Part shown: positions 1-5,040 of the stretch, piece after piece
Position numbering within the stretch: position 1 is the stretch's first letter
Layout of the letters: every line of letters begins with the position of its first letter
Source of the DNA: Hyphomicrobiales bacterium
GTDB taxonomy: Bacteria; Pseudomonadota; Alphaproteobacteria; Rhizobiales; Aestuariivirgaceae
Assembly (NCBI GenBank): GCA_025362535.1
Contig: JANYGE010000193.1
Location: 1-5,040, forward strand
Reading direction: 5' to 3'
Length of the DNA stretch: 5,040 nt
Translations under genes and position numbers: made by a program
The notes under the pieces: model-generated
The model's database searches: none
What the model was told of the DNA's origin: nothing
What the model saw: only the letters and a program-made list of their open reading frames with translations

Positions 1-1397
1 TGGAACTTGGCATCACACCACTTAGGAATGTTGTTGGCATTTGGCTTGCCATCCTTGCCGCAGCCCAAAAGCACCGCAAGGAAATTGTCTGGGTCACCAT
101 TGTCACCGGTCCAGCCGAGGAAGGCCATCTGGTGTTCGCCAGCTTGGGCGCGCTTGCGATATTCACCCCACTCGTAAGACACGAGCTTGGCGTGGATACC
201 AACCTTTTCGAGATCCGCTTGAACCATTTCACCCATACGCTTGGCATTTGGGTTGTAAGGGCGTTGCACGGGCATCCACCATAAATCCGTATCAAGCGAA
301 GTCACGCCAGCCGCGGCCAACATTTTCTTGGCTTCTTCTGGATTATATTCGATGTCTTTCACGTCATTATTGTAGGACCACATGGTTGGAGGAATAGGGT
401 TTTTGGCCTTCTGGCCAGCGCCCTGATAGACTTCCTTCAAGATGGCATCACGATCAATCGCCATGGCAATGGCTTTGCGCACTTCCACTTTATCAAATGG
501 AGGCTTTTGCGCATTCATAGCCATATAGCCAATATTAAGACCAGCTTGCTGCATCAGATTTATATTTGCATCTTTGCTCATGGCATCGAGATCGGCTGGG
601 TTCGGCGCGATCATCACTTGGCATTCACCGGCCTGCATCTTGGCATAGCGGGCTGTAGCATCAGGCGTGATTGCGTAGATCAGATCATCAATCTTCGGTT
701 TGCCACCCCAATAGTCGGGGTTTGCCTTGAAGCGGATAACCGCATCTTTTTGATAATCAACAAAGATGAATGGACCAGTGCCAACGGGTATTTGGTCGAA
801 TTGCTCTGGCGTACCCTTCTTCATGAGATAGTCCGCATATTCAGCCGACTGGATCGTCGCAAAGTCCATCGCGAGGTTAGCGATGATTGGTGCGTTTGGC
901 GTTTTCAGTGTCATGATAACTGTAAGGTCATCAGCGCCCTTGACGATCGAAGCAATAAGGTCTGGCATGCCCATGTCATTAAAATAGTCATAGGCACCAG
1001 CTGAAACTTTCGCATAGGGATGGTCAGGCTTTGACTGGCGTTCGAATGACCAGATCACGTCATCGGCATTCAGGTCACGGGTCGGTGTAAATCCATTTAC
1101 GCCGGAATGGAATTTTACACCCTTACGGAGATGGAAAGTGATTACCAGACCATCAGCCGAAACTTCATACTTCTCAGCAAGCCCAGGTTCAGTTGCAGTG
1201 GTTCCTGGTGTGAATTGCACGAGCTTATTGTAAACTGGGCGAGCTGCATCCAAGCTGGTACCAGTTGTATTGATTGCGGGGGTAAAGTTCTCGGGTGAAC
1301 CTTCAGAGCAATAGACCAAAGACTTTGCTTGTGCAGCAGCGCCCACAAGCATCGTGCCCATCAGCAGAGCTGTGGCAAATAAATTTCGTGATTTCAT
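1..1397 (-). CDS. dppA: Periplasmic dipeptide-binding protein DppA (C-terminal end outside window)
   Basis: This is the solute-binding protein of a dipeptide ABC importer (SBP family 5), which captures peptides in the periplasm and delivers them to a DppBCDF-type permease. The reading frame is open from the ATG at 1397 to the window edge, giving 465 codons against about 535 in E. coli DppA. Residues 1-24 form a signal peptide (basic MKSR, hydrophobic core, AQA before the cut), and the mature protein starts KSLVYCSEGSP. Similarity to E. coli DppA, recalled from memory, is strong throughout, for example LNADDV, AMDFA, GTGPF, ITPDA, MPVQRPYNPNA, YEWGEY and WTGDNGDPDNF. Arg379 and Asp432 become 355 and 408 in mature numbering, the residues that hold the peptide carboxylate and amino groups in DppA. 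Cysteines 30/259 and 446/461 match its two disulfides. An AAGGGAG ribosome-binding site lies 6 nt upstream. Exact peptide preference is not visible; haem or 5-aminolevulinate uptake, known for some DppA proteins, is possible. Confidence 0.95.
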   Translation of the reverse strand, partial: MKSRNLFATALLMGTMLVGAAAQAKSLVYCSEGSPENFTPAINTTGTSLDAARPVYNKLVQFTPGTTATEPGLAEKYEVSADGLVITFHLRKGVKFHSGVNGFTPTRDLNADDVIWSFERQSKPDHPYAKVSAGAYDYFNDMGMPDLIASIVKGADDLTVIMTLKTPNAPIIANLAMDFATIQSAEYADYLMKKGTPEQFDQIPVGTGPFIFVDYQKDAVIRFKANPDYWGGKPKIDDLIYAITPDATARYAKMQAGECQVMIAPNPADLDAMSKDANINLMQQAGLNIGYMAMNAQKPPFDKVEVRKAIAMAIDRDAILKEVYQGAGQKAKNPIPPTMWSYNNDVKDIEYNPEEAKKMLAAAGVTSLDTDLWWMPVQRPYNPNAKRMGEMVQADLEKVGIHAKLVSYEWGEYRKRAQAGEHQMAFLGWTGDNGDPDNFLAVLLGCGKDGKPNANNIPKWCDAKF

Positions 1398-1403
1398 ATT
1401 TAA

Positions 1404-1410
1404 CTCCCTT
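1404..1410 (-). promoter_or_regulatory. Ribosome-binding site of dppA
   Basis: AAGGGAG on the minus strand ends 6 nt before the ATG at 1397. It is a strong Shine-Dalgarno match and fixes this start, which also gives a complete signal peptide. Confidence 0.8.
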
Positions 1411-1420
1411 AAATACATCA

Positions 1421-1434
1421 GCCCTATCTGGGGC
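1421..1434 (-). other. Small hairpin in the presumed dppA leader
   Basis: GCCC and GGGC can pair across a 6-nt loop, ending 23 nt before the dppA start. No run of T follows on the minus strand, so it is not a terminator. If the promoter proposed at 1444-1472 is real, this hairpin would sit almost at the 5' end of the mRNA. A four-pair stem can arise by chance. Confidence 0.3.
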
Positions 1435-1443
1435 ATTGGTAGG

Positions 1444-1472
1444 AGCTAAGCACTTCCTGATCAAATGGTCAA
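1444..1472 (-). promoter_or_regulatory. Candidate dppA promoter
   Basis: On the minus strand, TTGACC (1472-1467) is followed after exactly 17 bp by TTAGCT (1449-1444). The -35 element is close to the sigma-70 consensus, but the -10 element is poor. The position, about 47 nt upstream of the dppA start in the only sizeable gap of the window, makes a promoter here reasonable. This particular pair of hexamers is a guess. Confidence 0.3.
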
Positions 1473-1485
1473 AACAGGAATTTTT
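1454..1485 (+). repeat. Inverted repeat followed by five T (possible plus-strand terminator)
   Basis: TTCCTG (1454-1459) and CAGGAA (1475-1480) are perfect inverted copies separated by 15 nt, and TTTTT follows at 1481-1485. On the plus strand this resembles a weak intrinsic terminator, although the stem is short and low in GC. No plus-strand gene precedes it; both neighbouring genes run on the minus strand, where no T run follows the stem. It may instead be a protein-binding dyad, a block to antisense transcription, or chance. No convincing terminator was seen directly after phoB. Confidence 0.3.
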
Positions 1486-1521
1486 ATGGGCCTCAATGTG
1501 GAAAAACGGCACTGAACGTTA

Positions 1522-2220
1522 TTATGAACGCCCAAATCTCTCATCAAAAGCATAGCCAGTGGCGCGAACCGTGCGGATGGGATCTGCTTCTTTGCCGCGC
1601 GAGAGCGATTTGCGCAAGCGGCCCACGTGCACATCGACTGTGCGCTCATCAACATAGGAATCGCGGCCCCAGACCGTATCCAGCAACTGACCACGCGAAT
1701 AAACGCGCCCCGGATTTTGCATCAATTGTTCGAGCAGCCTAAACTCGGTGGGCGAGAGGTTGATATCGCGCTGGCCACGGTTGATGCGGCGGGATTTTCG
1801 GTCGAGAATCAAATCACCCGCCTTCAGCTGATCTTCAACAACATCAGGATTTACCCGGCGCAAGATGGTTTTAATGCGGGCCAAAAGTTCTGGCACAGAA
1901 AAAGGCTTCACCAGATAATCGTCAGCACCAGTCGCCAAACCGCGCACCCGTTCGATTTCCTCACTGCGCGCAGTGAGCATGATGATGGGAATGTCGCGGG
2001 TTTCTGGCTTAGCCCGGAGCAATCGACACACTTCAATGCCGGAGATTCCAGGCAACATCCAATCCAGCACAATCAAATTTGGCCGCTCATCAGCAATGAG
2101 AAAATTAACATCTTCGCCAAGCGCTGAGCAGCGCACCCGGTAGCCCTCTGCTTCCAAATTATACTTGAGCAGAATCTGAATGGGCTCCTCATCTTCGATA
2201 ATGAGGACTGAAGCGCTCAT
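1522..2220 (-). CDS. phoB: Phosphate regulon response regulator PhoB
   Basis: PhoB is the DNA-binding response regulator of the phosphate-starvation response. Once phosphorylated by PhoR it binds Pho boxes and activates genes such as pst. The 232-residue protein has the usual OmpR/PhoB-family length and plan. The receiver domain (about 4-122) shows the acidic pair Glu9-Asp10, the phospho-acceptor Asp53 in VLDWMLPG, Thr83 and Lys105 in the KPF motif. The winged-helix DNA-binding domain (about 133-229) contains the LSPTEFRLL, RVYSRGQLLD and RTVDVHVGRLRKSL segments. It starts at an ATG only 2 nt after the phoU stop; the best Shine-Dalgarno match (GGAAG) lies 10 nt upstream inside phoU, so translational coupling is likely. 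It ends in tandem TAA TAA. OmpR-family paralogues look alike, but the phoU-pst context and PhoB-like sequence make the assignment firm. No phoR lies in the window. Confidence 0.96.
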   Translation of the reverse strand: MSASVLIIEDEEPIQILLKYNLEAEGYRVRCSALGEDVNFLIADERPNLIVLDWMLPGISGIEVCRLLRAKPETRDIPIIMLTARSEEIERVRGLATGADDYLVKPFSVPELLARIKTILRRVNPDVVEDQLKAGDLILDRKSRRINRGQRDINLSPTEFRLLEQLMQNPGRVYSRGQLLDTVWGRDSYVDERTVDVHVGRLRKSLSRGKEADPIRTVRATGYAFDERFGRS

Positions 2221-2222
2221 GA

Positions 2223-2930
2223 TTATTTCACTTCCGCAGTCATCATTGAGGTTACGTCATTTTTTGGACGACCTTCGCCGATGGTCTTTCCGTGAATGAG
2301 GTAATGAATATTTTCGGCAATATTCGTCGTGTGATCACCAATGCGTTCAAGATTTTTTGCGCCGAAAAGCAAATGTGTGCACAGGCTTATATTGCGTGGG
2401 TCTTCCATCATATAGGTCAGAAGCTCGCGGAATATGGAATTATAGAGCGAGTCCAAATCCTCATCGGCACGCCACACTTGCATGGCCTTATCAATGTCCT
2501 TCAGGCCATAGGCATCAAGAACGTTTTTAAGCTGAGCTTGCGCCATGGAACCCATACGCGCCAAGCCAGTTGCCAAACGGCGCGGCAGCGCTTCGGAAAT
2601 AGCATGGGTGCGCTTAGCCGTGTTCTTCGCCAAATCACCAATACGCTCAATATCAGAAGACACGCGAATGGCCACCATGATCTCACGCAAATCGAGAGCC
2701 ACAGGCTGACGCTTGGCAATGGTGAGAATGGCTTTTTCTTCGATCTCACGCTCCAACTTATCAAGCTTATCATCACGGCTGATCACTTGATCGGCCAGAA
2801 CCACATCGCGCTTGGATAGCGCGGTAATGGCATTGTTGAGTTGTTCTTCAGCCAGCCCACCCATTTCGGCCAGCATGGTCTTGAGGGTTAAAATGTCGCT
2901 GTCATAGGCTTTGGCAATGTGATCGGTCAT
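2223..2930 (-). CDS. phoU: Phosphate signalling protein PhoU
   Basis: PhoU is a cytoplasmic, membrane-associated helical protein that connects the Pst transporter to the PhoR kinase and keeps the Pho regulon off when phosphate is plentiful. The 235-residue product has two PhoU repeats, each with the conserved metal-binding core: SSDIERIGDLAKN at about 91-103 and AKNLERIGDHTTNIAE at about 191-206. The protein is rich in predicted helix and shows no membrane segment. I place the start at the ATG at 2930 (MTDHIAKAYD). A GAGGA ribosome-binding site lies 7 nt upstream, and typical PhoU proteins begin here. An in-frame TTG at 2951 would add seven residues but overlaps that site. The gap to pstB is 21 bp, and phoB follows 2 bp after the stop. 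Confidence 0.96.
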   Translation of the reverse strand: MTDHIAKAYDSDILTLKTMLAEMGGLAEEQLNNAITALSKRDVVLADQVISRDDKLDKLEREIEEKAILTIAKRQPVALDLREIMVAIRVSSDIERIGDLAKNTAKRTHAISEALPRRLATGLARMGSMAQAQLKNVLDAYGLKDIDKAMQVWRADEDLDSLYNSIFRELLTYMMEDPRNISLCTHLLFGAKNLERIGDHTTNIAENIHYLIHGKTIGEGRPKNDVTSMMTAEVK

Positions 2931-2937
2931 AGAATTT

Positions 2938-2942
2938 TCCTC
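2938..2942 (-). promoter_or_regulatory. Ribosome-binding site deciding the phoU start
   Basis: GAGGA on the minus strand lies 7 nt before the ATG at 2930. It supports that ATG over the in-frame TTG at 2951, which would place this sequence inside the gene. Confidence 0.7.
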
Positions 2943-2951
2943 GTCGGACAA

Positions 2952-3773
2952 TTAGCCAAAACGGCCAGTGATGTAATCTTGTGTACGCTTATCTCTAGGG
3001 TTGGTGAACATCTCGTCAGTATCGCCAGTTTCAACCAGAGTGCCCAAATGAAAGAACGCCGTGAGCTGCGAAACACGAGCCGCTTGCTGCATAGAATGCG
3101 TAACGATGATGATGCAATAGTTCTGGCGCAACTCATCAATCAACTCTTCAATTCGCGCCGTGGCGATAGGATCAAGAGCTGAACAGGGCTCATCCATCAA
3201 AATGACTTCAGGATTAACCGCAATGGCGCGTGCAATACACAAGCGTTGCTGCTGTCCACCAGAAAGGCCTGTGCCTGACGCGTGAAGGCGATCTTTGACC
3301 TCTTCAAACAATCCAGCTTTCTTAAGACTGGCCACAACCATTTCCTCAAGGTCAGTTTTATTTTTGGCAAGGCCGTGAATGCGTGGTCCATAAGCGACAT
3401 TTTCGAAGATCGATTTTGGAAACGGATTGGGCTTCTGAAACACCATGCCAACATGTGAGCGCAATTGCACAACATCCACATCAGCTGCATAAATGCTTTT
3501 GTTATCGAGCAAAACCTCACCCGTCATCCGGCAGCCTGGAATTGTATCATTCATACGGTTGATGGCGCGCAGAAATGTGGATTTGCCACAGCCTGAGGGT
3601 CCGATAAAGGCTGAAACTGCACGATCTGGAATCTCAACTGAGAGTCCCTTGATCGCGTGTTTTTCGCCATAATAAATATCAACCTTGCGTGCAGAAATAC
3701 GCACTTCGCGGTTCGCCATAATGCGTGGCTTTGTTAACATCGGGGTTTCGGTCATTGGGTTAAGTTGATCCAT
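2952..3773 (-). CDS. pstB: Phosphate ABC transporter ATP-binding protein PstB
   Basis: PstB is the ATPase that drives phosphate import through the PstC-PstA channel from the cytoplasmic face. The 273-residue protein carries every ABC ATPase motif: Walker [10 protein letters not shown] (58-66), Q-loop Gln113 in [11 protein letters not shown], signature LSGGQ (170-174), Walker B ILMDEP (191-196), D-loop SALD (198-201) and the switch His226. [15 protein letters not shown] and the [12 protein letters not shown] segment are typical of PstB rather than of other ABC ATPases. The ATG at 3773 has AGGA 6 nt upstream. Internal ATGs at residues 7, 12 and 19 are possible but have weaker support, and an N-terminal tail of about 20 residues before the ABC domain is common in this family. 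It follows pstA after 13 bp and precedes phoU by 21 bp. Confidence 0.97.
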   Translation of the reverse strand: MDQLNPMTETPMLTKPRIMANREVRISARKVDIYYGEKHAIKGLSVEIPDRAVSAFIGPSGCGKSTFLRAINRMNDTIPGCRMTGEVLLDNKSIYAADVDVVQLRSHVGMVFQKPNPFPKSIFENVAYGPRIHGLAKNKTDLEEMVVASLKKAGLFEEVKDRLHASGTGLSGGQQQRLCIARAIAVNPEVILMDEPCSALDPIATARIEELIDELRQNYCIIIVTHSMQQAARVSQLTAFFHLGTLVETGDTDEMFTNPRDKRTQDYITGRFG

Positions 3774-3786
3774 TTATAATCCTGTT

Positions 3787-5016
3787 TTACCAGCGGCGTT
3801 CAAATTTGCGGCGCAGATAGATAGCAATGGCGTTGAGAGCAAAGAGTACGACAATAAGAACGACAATTGTTGCAGCGGTTTTCGATTGGAAAGCTAATTC
3901 CGGCAAATCAGACCACAGATAAACTTGGACTGGCAGCACGGCGGCAGCATCGGTGAAGCTATGGGGCACATCCGCGATGAAGGCCACCATGCCGATCATC
4001 AGCAAGGGAGCAGTTTCGCCAAAGGCGCGGGCCATACCAAGAATTGCACCAGTTAAAATTCCGGGAAGTGCCAAGGGCAACACATGGTGAAACACGGCTT
4101 GTTGTTGTGAAGCGCCAACACCCAAGGCTGCCTCTTTGATAGACGGAGGAACAGCCCGCAGAGCCGCACGCGAGGCAATGATAATGGTGGGCAGAACCAA
4201 GAGTGCAAGTACCAGGCCCCCGACAATAGGTGTCGATCGCGGCAAACCAAAAACATTGAGGAAGATGGCAAGGCCGAGCAGACCGAAGATGATGGAAGGT
4301 ACGGCTGCAAGATTGTTAATGTTGATTTCAATTATATCTGTCCAGCGATTTCTGCGAGCAAATTGTTCAAGATAGACAGCGGCAGCGACCCCCAGCGGTA
4401 GACCTAAAGCCAAGGCCACTGCAACAGTGAGCAACGAACCAAACAATGCACCACGAATACCGGCCTGCTCAGGTTCACGCGAGTCACCATTTTCGAAGAA
4501 GCGCCAAGCGACACGCTTTTCGATGAGATTTTTCTCACGTAAACTGTCAAGCACTGGATTGGTTTCATCACCCGCAAGACCCTTTAAATAGAGGTCTGCA
4601 TCAGCCGAAAGCAGAACTTGGCTGGCAATGGTTTTACCGATCAGCGATGGATCTTTGAGAACTTGCGCGCGTAAATCATCAGAACCACTTTGCGATAACA
4701 ATGACGTCAGTTTTTTGCGATCCGCACGCGCTGTGATCTCAGGAAACTGAGCCCGAAAAGCATCTTTTACCAAAGCATCAAAATCACCCGCAGCGGGATT
4801 GGCAGCATCAATCTTTGCCGGGTCAATCAAAACTTGCACTGTCGTGCGGTGCTCGAAGAATGCTGGCGCACCTTTGCGGGCAATATCCACCAATAGGAAC
4901 AACAGAAACGCTGTAGTGATAGCCAGAGCGGCAGCCCCATAGAATTTGAAACGTCTCTCAGCGCTATAGCGCTTGGCGAGAAACACTTTGCTGTCTTTTA
5001 ATTGCGCGTCAGTCAT
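3787..5016 (-). CDS. pstA: Phosphate ABC transporter permease PstA (long alphaproteobacterial form)
   Basis: PstA pairs with PstC to form the inner-membrane channel for phosphate. At 409 residues it is well above the roughly 296 of E. coli PstA. The extra length is N-terminal: a cytoplasmic start with KRYSAERRFKFYG, one membrane helix (about 27-46), then some 140 mostly hydrophilic residues (about 47-186) expected in the periplasm, matching the DUF3333 family known from alphaproteobacterial PstA. The transporter core follows with hydrophobic segments near 187-216, 236-256, 264-284, 316-345 and 382-402. The EAA loop (EAALGVGAS ending in LP, about 295-314) contacts PstB, and the GMARAFGETAPLL segment is typical of PstA. 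I chose the ATG at 5016 because AAGGA lies 5 nt upstream. The frame stays open to the window edge through a TTG at 5040, but those codons probably overlap the end of pstC. Confidence 0.95.
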   Translation of the reverse strand: MTDAQLKDSKVFLAKRYSAERRFKFYGAAALAITTAFLLFLLVDIARKGAPAFFEHRTTVQVLIDPAKIDAANPAAGDFDALVKDAFRAQFPEITARADRKKLTSLLSQSGSDDLRAQVLKDPSLIGKTIASQVLLSADADLYLKGLAGDETNPVLDSLREKNLIEKRVAWRFFENGDSREPEQAGIRGALFGSLLTVAVALALGLPLGVAAAVYLEQFARRNRWTDIIEININNLAAVPSIIFGLLGLAIFLNVFGLPRSTPIVGGLVLALLVLPTIIIASRAALRAVPPSIKEAALGVGASQQQAVFHHVLPLALPGILTGAILGMARAFGETAPLLMIGMVAFIADVPHSFTDAAAVLPVQVYLWSDLPELAFQSKTAATIVVLIVVLFALNAIAIYLRRKFERRW

Positions 5017-5040
5017 ATTGTTCCTTGTATTTTTGAACAA
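5009..5040 (-). CDS. pstC: Possible 3' end of pstC
   Basis: Upstream of pstA the usual neighbour is pstC, encoding the partner permease. One frame across the edge reads VQKYKEQYD and stops at TGA (5011-5009), overlapping the pstA start by 8 nt; its charged, tail-like sequence suits a permease C-terminus. A second frame reads CSKIQGTI and stops at TGA (5015-5013) in a 4-nt ATGA overlap. The first looks more plausible, but about ten codons cannot settle which frame is used or prove that this is pstC. The call rests mainly on gene order. Confidence 0.35.
   Translation of the reverse strand, partial: VQKYKEQYD
5022..5026 (-). promoter_or_regulatory. Ribosome-binding site of pstA
   Basis: AAGGA on the minus strand lies 5 nt before the ATG at 5016. 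It decides the pstA start against the in-frame TTG at the window edge. Confidence 0.7.

Noticed and set aside
41..397. 118-codon plus-strand open frame at the left edge
   Set aside because: It lies opposite the peptide-binding part of dppA and is low-complexity, rich in Pro, His and Arg, as expected from a shadow frame.
507..1004. 165-codon plus-strand open frame inside the dppA region
   Set aside because: It lies wholly antisense to dppA, which has unmistakable family similarity. Its translation shows no recognisable domain, and no ribosome-binding site supports it.
1500..1521. Short inverted repeat AACG/CGTT followed by T on the minus strand just after phoB, as a phoB terminator
   Set aside because: The stem is only four pairs around an 8-nt loop, too weak to call a terminator.
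1627..2127. 166-codon plus-strand open frame opposite phoB
   Set aside because: It is antisense to a complete PhoB with all active-site residues, and its translation looks like a mirror of that coding sequence rather than a protein.
2292..2819. 175-codon plus-strand open frame opposite phoU
   Set aside because: It is antisense to an intact phoU with both conserved repeats and has no domain or start signal of its own.
2931..2951. Seven-residue N-terminal extension of PhoU from a TTG start
   Set aside because: The extension would swallow the GAGGA ribosome-binding site of the downstream ATG, and known PhoU proteins begin near MTDHIAKAYD.
5017..5040. Eight-residue N-terminal extension of PstA from a TTG at the window edge
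   Set aside because: It covers the AAGGA site before the ATG at 5016 and would increase overlap with the upstream gene; the open frame is simply cut by the window.

Overview
The window holds five consecutive genes and the possible tail of a sixth, all on the minus strand: (pstC end) - pstA - pstB - phoU - phoB, then a 124-bp gap, then dppA. It reads as ordinary core-genome sequence from an alphaproteobacterium, most likely of the Rhizobiales. This rests on the long PstA with a periplasmic N-terminal domain of the DUF3333 type, and on phoB as the last gene of a pst-phoU-phoB cluster. Base composition looks moderate (roughly half G+C) and even throughout. I cannot name genus or species.

Region 5040-1522 (read right to left) is the phosphate-uptake and phosphate-sensing cluster. 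PstA (permease) and PstB (ATPase) belong to the high-affinity phosphate ABC importer. PhoU links transporter status to the PhoR/PhoB two-component system, and PhoB is its DNA-binding response regulator. Spacings are 13, 21 and 2 bp, which suggests one transcript. PstS, most of PstC, PhoR and the operon promoter lie outside the window.

Region 1521-1398 is the only real intergenic stretch. It holds a good ribosome-binding site for dppA, a possible promoter, a small hairpin in the presumed leader, and an inverted repeat followed by five T on the plus strand.

Region 1397-1 encodes the first 465 residues of a periplasmic dipeptide-binding protein close to E. coli DppA. The signal peptide, both cysteine pairs and both peptide-anchoring residues are conserved. 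The gene runs off the left edge; dppBCDF-type permease and ATPase genes would be expected beyond it.

I found no mobile element, CRISPR array, tRNA or rRNA gene, and no sign of a new system. The most useful open question is whether the gap upstream of dppA is under PhoB control; the evidence for that is weak.
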